Positions 35,843-45,310 are shown, counted from the first letter of the stretch. The stretch is 64,000 nt of DNA from an uncultured Dokdonia sp. (GCF_947492535.1 NZ_CANLNH010000009.1:62001-126000); one strand, 5' to 3'. Notes: generated by a model not told the origin, from the letters alone. Numbers and translations: made by a program.

Positions 35843-37090
35843 TTATTGTACAAAGCCTACACCTGCTGTAGTATTTGTATGTGCATCTATTAATATAAAG
35901 GAGCCAGAAATTCTATTTTCCGTATAAGAATCGTATGCAAGAGGTCTACTCATCAAAATATTTACTTTCCCCACTTCATTTAGTTTTAAGGAATTTGCAG
36001 TCGTATCTTCACCAGAAAAGTCTGTATGTATCACGCCTGACACCTCTTTTATCTTCGCTAAAATTCTATTACTTCCGCTTTGTAAAAAATATTGTGTTCC
36101 CGCTTGTAACTCTTTGGTATCCATCCAACATACTTTTGCTTCTAATTGCTTACCTATATTGGGTCTTTCAGCGTTCTTGACAATCATATCGCCTCTACTG
36201 ATATTCAAATCATCTTCTAATGTGATTGTGCACGAACTTCCTCTGCCAGCTTTATCAAATTTTTGATCAAAAAAGTAAATCTCCTTAATACGAGATGTTG
36301 TTAGTGAAGGAAGTATTGTCACCTCATCTCCAACTTCAAGGTCATCTCCATAAATCTTACCTGCATATCCTCTAAAATCATGGAAATCGGTTTGTTTAGG
36401 ACGTATCACCATTTGTACTGGAAAACGCATTTGTGATTGCTCATATACATCTTGTGCTTCTAAGCTTTCTAAATGATCCAGTATTGTATTTCCTTGATAC
36501 CAAGGCATATTTTCAGAAGATGTCACTACATTATCTCCTAATAATGCGCTTACTGGAATAAAGGTGATGTTCTGTTCTTTATACTCACTTTGATCAATCA
36601 TTTTTTGAAAATCTGCTTTGATCTCTTCATAGACAGATTCTGAAAAATCTACCAAATCCATTTTATTCACTGCTACAATAATGTCTTTGACACGCAACAG
36701 ATTATTAATAAAAAAGTGTCTATGCGTTTGTTCTATAACTCCTTTACGAGCATCTACTAGAATAATAGATGCTTGAGACGTAGAAGCTCCCGTTACCATA
36801 TTACGTGTATATTCTATATGACCTGGGGTATCTGCAACGATATAACTTTTTGTCTTTGACGAAAAGTAAATATGCGCAACATCAATGGTGATGCCTTGCT
36901 CTCGCTCTGCTATAAGACCGTCTGTTGCCAATGAGAAGTCTAGATAATCAAATCCATTTGCTTTACTCTTTGCTTCGATTGCCTCTAATTTATCTGTAGT
37001 TAAGGATTGTGTATCATAAAGAATACGACCGATGAGTGTACTTTTCCCGTCATCTACACTTCCTGCTGTTGCTATTTTTAATACTTCCAT
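35843..37090 (-). CDS. cysN: sulfate adenylyltransferase subunit 1 (GTPase)
   Basis: GTPase subunit that drives ATP sulfurylase. The 415 residues contain G1 AGSVDDGKSTLIGR, G2/G3 REQGITIDVAH and VADTPGHIEYTRNM, and G4 NKMDL, followed by two beta-barrel domains. The length shows there is no CysC-type APS kinase domain fused at the C-terminus. It lies downstream of cysD, separated by 177 bases that hold palindromic repeats. Confidence 0.95.
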   Translation of the reverse strand: MEVLKIATAGSVDDGKSTLIGRILYDTQSLTTDKLEAIEAKSKANGFDYLDFSLATDGLIAEREQGITIDVAHIYFSSKTKSYIVADTPGHIEYTRNMVTGASTSQASIILVDARKGVIEQTHRHFFINNLLRVKDIIVAVNKMDLVDFSESVYEEIKADFQKMIDQSEYKEQNITFIPVSALLGDNVVTSSENMPWYQGNTILDHLESLEAQDVYEQSQMRFPVQMVIRPKQTDFHDFRGYAGKIYGDDLEVGDEVTILPSLTTSRIKEIYFFDQKFDKAGRGSSCTITLEDDLNISRGDMIVKNAERPNIGKQLEAKVCWMDTKELQAGTQYFLQSGSNRILAKIKEVSGVIHTDFSGEDTTANSLKLNEVGKVNILMSRPLAYDSYTENRISGSFILIDAHTNTTAGVGFVQ

Positions 37091-37173
37091 GGCTTGCCAC
37101 TTAATCTCCCAAAAGGAAAAATTTTCACTCCTGTGGTTTAGAGCTGTTTTTAATTAGTACTTTTTTATTCTTT

Positions 37174-37225
37174 ATACGCTTTCGTACTTTAATTTTCTTG
37201 CTGTAAATTCCGCTTTCGCGAAAGC
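37174..37225. repeat. short composite element with TTTCGCGAAA palindrome between cysD and cysN (copy e)
   Basis: TACGCTTTCGTACTTT at 37174 and a perfect GCTTTCGCGAAAGC core at 37212-37225 bracket about 25 AT-rich bases. Both ends belong to the same repeat family. Confidence 0.8.
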
Positions 37226-37267
37226 ATATACAATAATCATCTTATATTCCCTTCTGGGGTTAAGGAT

Positions 37268-38230
37268 TTAGAAATATCCTTGTTGTTTTCGTTTTTCCAT
37301 CGCAGCTTCAGATCGTTTATCGTCAATTCGCGCACCTCTTTCTGAAATTGTAGAAGCTCGTATTTCTTCTACTACTTTTTCTAAGGTCACAGCATCTGAG
37401 AGTACGGCTGCGGTACATGACATATCTCCTACAGTTCTAAAACGTACCAGACGATCTTCAACAACCTCATCCTCTTCTCTATATACGGCCTCATCTGCAG
37501 ACCAGATCATTCCATCTCTAACAAATGTCTTACGGATATGCGCAAAATAGATGGAAGGAATTTCTATCTTCTCTTTATTGATATAGCTCCATACATCTAG
37601 TTCTGTCCAATTACTTATAGGAAAAACACGTACATTTTGGCCTAAACTTATCTTCCCATTAAGGTGATCAAAAAGCTCTGGACGTTGATTTTTCTCGTCC
37701 CATTGCCCAAAATCATCACGGACAGAAAAAATACGTTCTTTCGCTCTTGCTTTTTCTTCATCTCTACGAGCACCTCCAATAGCAGCATCAAACTTAAACT
37801 CATCTAAAGCATCTAATAAGGTTGTAGTCTGAAGACTATTACGGCTGGCATATTTTCCTTTCTCCTCTACTACTTTTCCTTGATCTATTGAATCTTGCAC
37901 ATAGCGTACAATTAATTCTACGCCTAACTCTTCTACAAGTTTATCTCTAAAAGCAATCGTTTCCGGAAAGTTATGTCCCGTATCTATGTGCAATAATGGA
38001 AACGGGATTTTAGCTGGGTAAAATGCTTTTTGAGCAAGTCTTACCAATGTAATAGAGTCCTTTCCTCCAGAAAAAAGAAGCACCGGTTTTTCAAACTGAG
38101 CAACGACTTCTCTGAATATATAAATAGCCTCACTTTCTAACGGATTTATAGTTAGCGCTGCTGTGTTATTATGTGTTTCTATAGTTTCCAAGGGGTCTAT
38201 TGTCTTTCTATCTTTTGTTACTAATTCCAT
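37268..38230 (-). CDS. cysD: sulfate adenylyltransferase subunit 2
   Basis: Catalytic subunit of ATP sulfurylase, forming APS from sulfate and ATP. The 320 residues hold the PP-loop LLFSGGKDSITLVRLA, then LLHIDTGHNFPE, GGARRDEEKARAKER and FPISNWTELDVW. A polar N-terminal extension of about 25 residues precedes the usual start (LESEAIYIFRE). It is 17 bases after cysH and precedes cysN. Confidence 0.96.
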   Translation of the reverse strand: MELVTKDRKTIDPLETIETHNNTAALTINPLESEAIYIFREVVAQFEKPVLLFSGGKDSITLVRLAQKAFYPAKIPFPLLHIDTGHNFPETIAFRDKLVEELGVELIVRYVQDSIDQGKVVEEKGKYASRNSLQTTTLLDALDEFKFDAAIGGARRDEEKARAKERIFSVRDDFGQWDEKNQRPELFDHLNGKISLGQNVRVFPISNWTELDVWSYINKEKIEIPSIYFAHIRKTFVRDGMIWSADEAVYREEDEVVEDRLVRFRTVGDMSCTAAVLSDAVTLEKVVEEIRASTISERGARIDDKRSEAAMEKRKQQGYF

Positions 38231-38246
38231 GTGAATGTTTTAAAAC

Positions 38247-38867
38247 TTAATTACTGTGTAATCCACACTCACGGTGTTCTAACACTTTAGTTGGATCAAA
38301 ATAGTTAAACTCATTAGGGAGTGCATTTTCTTCTAGATACACATCTAATTCGGTATCGCTATAGTAATAGAATGGGCTCACCTTAATGACGCCGTTTTTA
38401 TCTAAACTTACAATGTCGAGACTATCACGTAAAGCGGTTTGGCCTTTTCGAAGGTTGGTAAACCATACATCTGGCTGTAGTTCATTCATTGCTCTCTTAA
38501 AAGGTTCTAGCTTCACCTGTTCTGTAAAAATCACATGTTTAGGATCATCTATCTCTGGAATACCTATTGTAATAGCACGATGTGCTACCGTTTGTTTAGG
38601 CACATATAATTGTATATTAAGTTGTAGTTTTTCTATAAGTGATTCTGCGTGCACATAAGTCGCAGGCGTATTATAACCAGAATCACACCACACCACAGGA
38701 ATTGTTGGGTTAGCATGTACACAAGCATATAAGATAGCTGCCTCATACGGTCTGAAATTGGTTGTTACGATAGCATTTTTACTATATGCAACTGCCCATT
38801 TACAAATCTCAAGTGGTGTTTTATCTCGTAATTGCTTATTAATCTCTATTAGTTCTTCTGTTATCAT
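38247..38867 (-). CDS. cysH: phosphoadenosine-phosphosulfate/APS reductase
   Basis: Reduces activated sulfate to sulfite with thioredoxin or similar. The 206 residues have the PAPS-reductase core: WCDSGYNTPATY, WFTNLRKGQTALRDSL and the C-terminal catalytic ECGLH. The two extra cysteine pairs that bind 4Fe-4S in most bacterial APS reductases are missing. Yet no APS kinase gene is present in this cluster, so it may use APS without an iron-sulfur cluster, or the kinase is elsewhere. It is 27 bases after the DUF2061 gene. Confidence 0.92.
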   Translation of the reverse strand: MITEELIEINKQLRDKTPLEICKWAVAYSKNAIVTTNFRPYEAAILYACVHANPTIPVVWCDSGYNTPATYVHAESLIEKLQLNIQLYVPKQTVAHRAITIGIPEIDDPKHVIFTEQVKLEPFKRAMNELQPDVWFTNLRKGQTALRDSLDIVSLDKNGVIKVSPFYYYSDTELDVYLEENALPNEFNYFDPTKVLEHRECGLHSN

Positions 38868-38893
38868 GTTCCTTTATTTCTAGGTGTGTTTAA

Positions 38894-39160
38894 CTATTTG
38901 CCCCATTTTATAAGATTCCAGATACGCTCATGGAAAAAGTATAAGATCATTTTTGTCACAAAATCTATAGAAGCTATCGATGTTGCAATACCAATTTCTC
39001 CTGTAAGCACATAAGACACAATTAGCGTATCTAATGTTCCTATAAATCGCCAACTCAATGCTTTTACAATGCTTCGAATTGGTTTTTCAGAAGATTTCAC
39101 CTCTTTATAAGAAGGCTCTTTTGATTTATTTTTTGTAAGAATGAATTGATCTAAAATCAT
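38894..39160 (-). CDS. DUF2061 small membrane protein
   Basis: An 88-residue protein with the DUF2061 block KALSWRFIGTLDTLIVSYVL, a second hydrophobic segment (IATSIASIDFVTKMILYFF) and the end HERIWNLIKWG, all typical. Members often sit beside sulfate assimilation genes. A transport or accessory role has been guessed but not shown. It is the first gene after the inverted repeat at 39178-39208, leading into cysH and cysD. Confidence 0.88.
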   Translation of the reverse strand: MILDQFILTKNKSKEPSYKEVKSSEKPIRSIVKALSWRFIGTLDTLIVSYVLTGEIGIATSIASIDFVTKMILYFFHERIWNLIKWGK

Positions 39161-39177
39161 ATATAAAATTTAAATAC

Positions 39178-39208
39178 CTATTATCCTATCGGATTACTAG
39201 GATAATAG
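39178..39208. promoter_or_regulatory. perfect inverted repeat upstream of DUF2061-cysH-cysD-cysN
   Basis: CTATTATCCTA (39178-39188) and TAGGATAATAG (39198-39208) are exact inverted copies around a 9-base centre, 18 bases before the DUF2061 start. No T-tract follows on the minus strand, so it reads as an operator or leader hairpin rather than a terminator. The size fits a dimeric repressor site. Confidence 0.6.
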
Positions 39209-39280
39209 ATTAGCAAATTTAAAATTTATAGTCATACACAACTCTTAAAACTTTCTTTTTTTATGTTAAAGTTTAAAAAA

Positions 39281-40453
39281 CTATATATTAACTAGTGCAT
39301 TTTCAATGTCTTGTATAATATCCTGAATATGTTCTAGACCCACAGAAATACGAATTAATCCATCAGTGATTCCTACATTTTGACGTTCTTCCACACTTAA
39401 TTTTCCATGTGTTGTACTTGCAGGATGACTCACAATCGTTCGTGTATCTCCTAAATTTGCTGTTAATGAACACATCTCAATCGCATTTAAAAATGTGCGT
39501 CCACTTGCTAAGCCTCCTTCTACTTCTATTGTGACAATATTTCCTCCAAATTTCATTTGTTTTTGTGCGAGTTCATATTGCGGGTGCGATGGCAAAAAAG
39601 GATAACGTACTTGTGTTACTTTAGGATGTTTTTCTAATCGTTGTGCTAATTGTAATGCATTTTCACAATGCTTTTCTACCCTCACAGCTAGGGTCTCTAA
39701 ACTTTTAGACAGTGTCCAAGCATTAAAAGGAGATAATGCAGGTCCCGTAATACGTGCAAAACGATAAATCGTATCTATTAAATCTGCAGATCCTACCGAA
39801 ACTCCTCCCATCACACGCCCTTGGCCATCTAGTAATTTTGTTGCCGAATGTATCACCACATCTGCGCCCCATTTGATAGGTTGTTGCAAATACGGTGTTG
39901 CAAAACAATTATCTACTATAAAAATCAGGTTATGCTTTCGCGAAAGCGTACCCAACCATTCTAAATCTACGATATCAGTTGCAGGGTTTGTAGGAGATTC
40001 TACATACAAGATTTTTGTTCCAGGACGTATGAGAGATTCTATACTAGCTATATCCTGAACATCAAAATACGTATGTGATATATTCCATTTAGGGAAGTAC
40101 TTTGTAAATAAGGTATGTGTATTTCCAAAAATAGAACGTGCAGAAAGTACGTGATCACCGCTATCCAAAAGCGCTGCGAATGTGCTAAAAATAGCCGACA
40201 TTCCCGTTGCAAAAGCATGACCAGCTTCTGCTCCTTCCAGTAGACACATTTTCTGTACGAATTCGTGATTATTCGGATTTGTATATCGGCTGTAAATGTT
40301 ACGTTGTTTTTCTTCGGCAAACGAAGCTCTCATTTCTTCGGCATCATCAAATACAAAACTAGATGTCAAGTACATTGGCACCGAATGTTCTTGATGTTGT
40401 GTACGTTCTGATTGGGTACGTATCGCTTGTGTTTCTGGGTGTATATAACTCAT
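39281..40453 (-). CDS. metZ: O-succinylhomoserine sulfhydrylase-type trans-sulfuration enzyme
   Basis: A PLP enzyme of the Cys/Met metabolism family, 390 residues. The PLP lysine is in HSATKLLDGQGRVMGG, and the DGQGR context is typical of MetZ rather than cystathionine gamma-synthase. YSRYTNPN and SHPASTTHGKL also fit. It probably joins activated homoserine and sulfide to give homocysteine. It overlaps functionally with MetY in the same cluster. A palindrome (39934-39947) is embedded in its frame, coding LSRKH. It lies 16 bases after thrA. Confidence 0.88.
   Translation of the reverse strand: MSYIHPETQAIRTQSERTQHQEHSVPMYLTSSFVFDDAEEMRASFAEEKQRNIYSRYTNPNNHEFVQKMCLLEGAEAGHAFATGMSAIFSTFAALLDSGDHVLSARSIFGNTHTLFTKYFPKWNISHTYFDVQDIASIESLIRPGTKILYVESPTNPATDIVDLEWLGTLSRKHNLIFIVDNCFATPYLQQPIKWGADVVIHSATKLLDGQGRVMGGVSVGSADLIDTIYRFARITGPALSPFNAWTLSKSLETLAVRVEKHCENALQLAQRLEKHPKVTQVRYPFLPSHPQYELAQKQMKFGGNIVTIEVEGGLASGRTFLNAIEMCSLTANLGDTRTIVSHPASTTHGKLSVEERQNVGITDGLIRISVGLEHIQDIIQDIENALVNI
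39934..39947. repeat. TTTCGCGAAA palindrome inside metZ
   Basis: The 14-bp core GCTTTCGCGAAAGC lies in frame, coding LSRK on the minus strand, a different frame from the FAKA copies. Confidence 0.93.
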
Positions 40454-40469
40454 TGAATATTTCTTATAA

Positions 40470-42887
40470 CTAATTATTGGATTGTGCTACTTTTAGGATG
40501 TCTCCAAAGACACCTCTAGCCGTTACAGCAGCACCTGCGCCCGCACCTTGAATAACCATAGGGTGATCACCATAGGATTCTGTATAAATTTCAAATATAG
40601 AATCTGAACCTTTTACTTGCCCAAGCGAACTATCTTCTGGCACAGATACTAATTGCACATCTAGAATTCCCTTCTCTTGTGATAAATCACCATGTAGATC
40701 ACCAATATAACGGAGTACATGTCCTTCAGGTTGTGCCACTTTAATCTTGGCAAAAACAGAATCAAATTCTTGTAGTTTACTTATAAATTCTTGTGGTGTT
40801 CCTTCCCGTAAATGTTCTGGAATAAGATTATGGATCGAAATATCTTCAAATTCATTTTTTAAGTCCAATTCTCTTGCAAGGATCAATAACTTCCTTCCTA
40901 CATCATTTCCACATAAATCTTCTCTAGGATCTGGTTCTGTAAATCCATTATTCATTGCTTCTTTGAGTACTTCACTAAAAGGTCTATCTTCTTTTGAAAA
41001 TGTATTAAACAGATAGCTCAACGACCCTGAGAATACGCCTTTTATTCTCGTAATATTCTCTCCTGAAAGGTGCAATAGTTTAATGGTTTCAATCAAAGGC
41101 AATCCTGCACCAACATTGGTCTCATACAAATATTGCTTTTGATGATTTTCTAAAGTTGACCTGAGAGATTTATAAAATGTAAAATCGACTGTATTTGCTA
41201 CTTTATTGGAAGACACCAAATCAAATCCATGTGCTATTAAGTGTTCATAATTAGATATGAACTCTTTACTAGCTGTATTATCTACAGCGATTACATTTTC
41301 TAAATGATGCGCATCTGCATAACGAATCACATCATCTATTGTATATGTTTCGCCATCGTTTTGCAATCTAGTTTTCCATTGCTTATCAACTCCATTTTTG
41401 GCAAATACTATTTTTTTTGAATTCGCTATTGCGAAAATGTTTAAATGAATATTTTTTCTTTTCTCTATTTCTTTGGTAGATGCCAGAATTTGATCTATTA
41501 ATGTTCCTCCTACTAAGCCATGTCCAAAAATAGCTACGTTGACCTTTTTCCGAACTCCATAAATCTCTCCATGAATCACATTTAATGCTTTATGTAGTTG
41601 TTTCTTAAGAATAACTAAACTTACATTTTTCCCTGTAGCTGTATTATTGACTAATAATGGTACAATCTGATTTTTAATCAGTCGATTGTAGGGTTTATGA
41701 AATGTACTTAAGTCTTGCCCAATAATAGAAACTACAGACACATCTTTTCTAATGGTTATAGCGCTTACATCTTTTTTATAGATATCTATTTTGAATTCTT
41801 CTTCCAGTACTCTTTTTGCTTTGGTTGCATTTGTACTATTCACGATTAATCCAATCTCTCTTTCTGAAGATCCTTGTGAAATAATACTGATGCTTATATT
41901 TTCATAAGCCAACGCTTGAAAAATACGTGCATCTATTCCCACGCTACCTAAAAGTCCTCTTCCTTCAAGACTAATCAGAGATACATTCTCTAGTACTGAA
42001 AGTTTTTTAATACCATCTTCGTTTTCTTCTGAAGTAATTAATGTACCCTCATTTTCAGAATCAAATGTATTTAAAATACGTAATGGTATTTTCTTTTCTA
42101 TGAGTGGAATAATGGTTTTAGCATGCAACACATTGGCTCCAAAGTGTGCTAATTCATTGGCTTCTGAAAAAGAGAGCTTTCTAATCTTTTTTGCATCTGC
42201 TACCAAATCTGGGTTTGCAGTATAAATTCCATCAACATGCGTGAAGTTTTGAAGCTCTTCTGCATCTAGAAAATTAGCTAGTAATGAGGCTGTATAATTA
42301 CTTCCATTTCTTCCTAAGGTTGTAGTTTCTTTATTCCTATTCGATGCAATAAACCCAGTAACTATATTTACTGTAGTACCATTATATTTTTTAAAATGTG
42401 CCTGTACTTTCTCCTTAGATACAGTATCTAAAGGTTGTGCATTTCCAAACTGGTCATCAGTTATGATTAAAGATCTACTATCTGTAAAATGAGCATTAAC
42501 TCCTTTTTCTTTTAATAATGCTGTAACTAATCGTGCAGAGAGTAATTCGCCATGTGATAAGACTTTGTCTTTGATTTTTTCACTGTAATCTCCCAATAAA
42601 GAAACTCCTTCAAAAAGTGTATCTAATGTATAAAACTCTTCTTGAGCATCTAAAGCTTCATATCCTTTAAGCTGATAGTTTTTAAACGCTTCTAGTTGTG
42701 CCTTATAGTTTTCGTTGTTAGCTGCCTTTTCAAGAATCTCTTCAAGCTCATCGGTAGACGTTCCTCTCGCTGAAAGCACTACTGTAATTGCTTCGCCTTT
42801 TTTGGCTCGCTTCTCAATAATATCTACAACAGTTTGAAGTCCTTTACCGTTAGCCAGCGATTTTCCTCCAAATTTTAAAATTTTCAT
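40470..42887 (-). CDS. thrA: bifunctional aspartate kinase / homoserine dehydrogenase
   Basis: Catalyses the first and third steps from aspartate to homoserine. Residues 1-290 form the kinase (KFGGKSLANGKGL, where the usual KFGGTS threonine is lysine, and LGRNGSNYTASLLA). Residues about 300-450 form two ACT domains. Residues about 455-805 form homoserine dehydrogenase (VAIFGHGLVGGTLIDQ, NVGAGLPLIETIK). The 805-residue length is normal for the fused enzyme. Its start lies 38 bases inside the end of metX, linking homoserine supply to homoserine acylation. Confidence 0.94.
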   Translation of the reverse strand: MKILKFGGKSLANGKGLQTVVDIIEKRAKKGEAITVVLSARGTSTDELEEILEKAANNENYKAQLEAFKNYQLKGYEALDAQEEFYTLDTLFEGVSLLGDYSEKIKDKVLSHGELLSARLVTALLKEKGVNAHFTDSRSLIITDDQFGNAQPLDTVSKEKVQAHFKKYNGTTVNIVTGFIASNRNKETTTLGRNGSNYTASLLANFLDAEELQNFTHVDGIYTANPDLVADAKKIRKLSFSEANELAHFGANVLHAKTIIPLIEKKIPLRILNTFDSENEGTLITSEENEDGIKKLSVLENVSLISLEGRGLLGSVGIDARIFQALAYENISISIISQGSSEREIGLIVNSTNATKAKRVLEEEFKIDIYKKDVSAITIRKDVSVVSIIGQDLSTFHKPYNRLIKNQIVPLLVNNTATGKNVSLVILKKQLHKALNVIHGEIYGVRKKVNVAIFGHGLVGGTLIDQILASTKEIEKRKNIHLNIFAIANSKKIVFAKNGVDKQWKTRLQNDGETYTIDDVIRYADAHHLENVIAVDNTASKEFISNYEHLIAHGFDLVSSNKVANTVDFTFYKSLRSTLENHQKQYLYETNVGAGLPLIETIKLLHLSGENITRIKGVFSGSLSYLFNTFSKEDRPFSEVLKEAMNNGFTEPDPREDLCGNDVGRKLLILARELDLKNEFEDISIHNLIPEHLREGTPQEFISKLQEFDSVFAKIKVAQPEGHVLRYIGDLHGDLSQEKGILDVQLVSVPEDSSLGQVKGSDSIFEIYTESYGDHPMVIQGAGAGAAVTARGVFGDILKVAQSNN

Positions 42888-43860
42888 CTTTATATTTTGT
42901 ATTAAAAATGGTTGTCAATATGTTGTTTAATTGATCATATTCTATGAGAAATGCATCATGTCCATGAATGGATGTGATCTCATGATAATGACTCTGCACT
43001 CCTACGCTTTTAAGTAATTGATGCGTATTATAAATAGGTTCAGGATAAAATAATCCATCAGAATCTATAGCTATGAGATATACTTTACTTTTTATCGTTT
43101 TTAGTAGATGATGTATTCCCCCTCTTTCTTTAGTAATAGAAGCAGATCCTAATAAGTGATTCATCAGTTTATACGTAGCCAACTCAAAACGTTCTTCCAA
43201 ACGTTTACCATGATGTAGCAACCAACTTTCTACATTATAGATTCCTTTTTCTTCATGTATAGATCTATTAAACTTTGCGGTAAAAGAGGATGCTGTTCTA
43301 TAAAAAGTCATCGCATGCATACGTGCATCATGAATAGGTTGAGTTGAATTACATAGTATTTGTTCTTGAATAGCGCATTGTGCGATCACCCAATCGGTCG
43401 CTTTCCAATCGGTGGCAATAGGAATAAGATGTGTTATCAACTCAGGAGCTTCGATGGCAAGCTCCCAAAGAATTTGCCCTCCTAGCGAACTTCCTATAGC
43501 GGCATACAGAGAGGTAATTTTTAATGCTCTTATTACTTTTAATTGTATTATTGCTATATCACGATTATGAAACTCTTTATAGTCTAAAAGTAAGTTTTCT
43601 GTTTTTCCATCAAAACCATTCCCTGGAATGTCTATAGCGAGTATGGTATATTCATTTGTATCAATAACTTGATTTGGACCTACTAATGTATTCCACCAAC
43701 CTTGTGATCCTGTCACCGTAGAATTTCCCGTAAGGGCATGCACTACTAATACGATAGGTGCCGTTCCTAAAGGTGGACCAAATAGTTGATAAGTAACTGT
43801 AAGATCACAGACATAACCTGTGTTTGTTTGAAAAGAAGGTATAAAAAGATTTTGTAGCAT
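42850..43860 (-). CDS. metX: homoserine O-acetyltransferase (MetX-like alpha/beta hydrolase)
   Basis: Activates homoserine for sulfur addition. The 336 residues have the alpha/beta-hydrolase fold: VVHALTGNS oxyanion region, nucleophile Ser in AAIGSSLGGQI, Asp in AIDSDGLFYP and His in IHGHDAFLIEY. Whether acetyl or succinyl is transferred cannot be read from sequence alone, since members differ at few positions. It overlaps thrA by 38 bases and lies 68 bases after metY. Confidence 0.9.
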   Translation of the reverse strand: MLQNLFIPSFQTNTGYVCDLTVTYQLFGPPLGTAPIVLVVHALTGNSTVTGSQGWWNTLVGPNQVIDTNEYTILAIDIPGNGFDGKTENLLLDYKEFHNRDIAIIQLKVIRALKITSLYAAIGSSLGGQILWELAIEAPELITHLIPIATDWKATDWVIAQCAIQEQILCNSTQPIHDARMHAMTFYRTASSFTAKFNRSIHEEKGIYNVESWLLHHGKRLEERFELATYKLMNHLLGSASITKERGGIHHLLKTIKSKVYLIAIDSDGLFYPEPIYNTHQLLKSVGVQSHYHEITSIHGHDAFLIEYDQLNNILTTIFNTKYKDENFKIWRKIAG

Positions 43861-43928
43861 AGCTTATGATCTGTATAAAGTGAGAACTCCTATTGAAAAG
43901 AAGCCCTCACTTTCCCAACGAATATTAA

Positions 43929-45221
43929 TTATACTAAGACTGTCTTATCTACTTTAGCAAAAGCAGCAATAAGATCTTCTTTTAAATCTTCTATATCTTC
44001 TAGCCCCACTGATAAACGAATCAAATCACTAGTTACTCCAGTGCTAGCTTGTTCATCTACACTCAATTGTTGATGTGTTGTACTAGCTGGATGAATGATG
44101 AGCGATTTACTATCTCCTATGTTAGCAAGTAATGAAAACAATTGTGTTTTATTAGCAATGGTTTTAGCACTTTCAAATCCTCCTTTTACACCAAAAGTGA
44201 CAATACCACTTTGTCCATTAGGGAGATATACATCTGCCAAATATTTATAAGCACTACTTTCTAATCCAGGATAATTCACCCATGCCACTTCATCTCGTGT
44301 TTGCAACCATTTAGCTAATGCCAATGCATTTTCAGAATGCTTTTTTACTCGAATCTCTAGAGTCTCTAATCCTTGTAAAATCTGAAACGCATTAAATGGA
44401 CTTAATGCAGCACCATGATCACGTAAACCTTCAATACGAGTTTTAGCAATAAATGCTGCGGGTCCTAAAACATCATGATACACTAGTCCATGATATCCTG
44501 CAGATGGTTCTGTAAATTCTGGAAATTTCCCATTACTCCAATCAAAATTTCCTGCATCTATAATAACTCCACCCAACGCTGTTCCATTACCATTTATATA
44601 TTTTGTAAGTGAATGAATCACAATGTTTGCGCCATATTCGATAGGATTTAATAATGCAGGAGTTGCTACCGTATTATCTACGATAAATGGTACTTTATAC
44701 GCTTTCGCGAAAGCGGAAATACCTTTTAAATCTAACACATCTAGTTTGGGATTCCCTAGGGATTCTACAAAGAAAGCTCTAGTGTTTTCTTGTGCTGCTT
44801 TTTCAAAATTTTCAGGATCTGAAGGATCTACAAATGTCGTTGTGATTCCAAATCGAGGAAGTGTTACATTTAATAAATTATAGGTCCCGCCATATAAACT
44901 GCTAGATGCAACGATATGATCGCCTTGCTTTAATAAGGTTAGTAACGTAGTATTGATAGCTGCTGTTCCTGATGCTGTGACTACTGCCGCAAGTCCTCCT
45001 TCAATTTCTGTGAGGCGTTTTTCAAGGATATCATTGGTAGGATTGTTAAGTCGCGTGTAAATAAATCCTGGTTCTGATAGATTGAACAAATTTGCTGCAT
45101 GATCTGCATCTTTAAAAACATAAGCTGTACTTTGATATATAGGTACTGCTCGGGTTCCTCCATTTGCTTCATAATCATGTCCTGCATGCAACGATTTTGT
45201 TGCTAATTTTTTTGTACTCAT
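43929..45221 (-). CDS. metY: O-acetylhomoserine sulfhydrylase (O-acetylhomoserine aminocarboxypropyltransferase)
   Basis: A PLP enzyme of 430 residues that makes homocysteine from O-acetylhomoserine and sulfide. It has AGHDYEANGGTRAVPIYQST at the start, FIYTRLNNPTND, the PLP lysine in HSLTKYINGNGTALGG and HPASTTHQQLS. The longer form and the N-terminus fit MetY. It is the first gene of the sulfur array, 147 bases after a SAM-I aptamer. A 16-bp palindrome (44700-44715) codes AFAKA in its frame. Confidence 0.93.
   Translation of the reverse strand: MSTKKLATKSLHAGHDYEANGGTRAVPIYQSTAYVFKDADHAANLFNLSEPGFIYTRLNNPTNDILEKRLTEIEGGLAAVVTASGTAAINTTLLTLLKQGDHIVASSSLYGGTYNLLNVTLPRFGITTTFVDPSDPENFEKAAQENTRAFFVESLGNPKLDVLDLKGISAFAKAYKVPFIVDNTVATPALLNPIEYGANIVIHSLTKYINGNGTALGGVIIDAGNFDWSNGKFPEFTEPSAGYHGLVYHDVLGPAAFIAKTRIEGLRDHGAALSPFNAFQILQGLETLEIRVKKHSENALALAKWLQTRDEVAWVNYPGLESSAYKYLADVYLPNGQSGIVTFGVKGGFESAKTIANKTQLFSLLANIGDSKSLIIHPASTTHQQLSVDEQASTGVTSDLIRLSVGLEDIEDLKEDLIAAFAKVDKTVLV
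44700..44715. repeat. TTTCGCGAAA palindrome inside metY
   Basis: The 16-bp CGCTTTCGCGAAAGCG, coding AFAKA in frame. Confidence 0.95.
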
Positions 45222-45294
45222 TTTTCTTTTTTTTTGAGTTTAATAATTGCCCAATCACTTCGTGTGAATGGATTAAAAACAAAAGCTTAACATT

Positions 45295-45310
45295 TCGCTT
45301 TCGCGAAATA
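45295..45310. repeat. degenerate TTTCGCGAAA repeat in the metY leader
   Basis: TTCGCTTTCGCGAAAT keeps one arm and the centre of the palindrome. On the minus strand it continues GCGAAATGTTAA, similar to the end of composite copy c at 53138. Confidence 0.7.
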
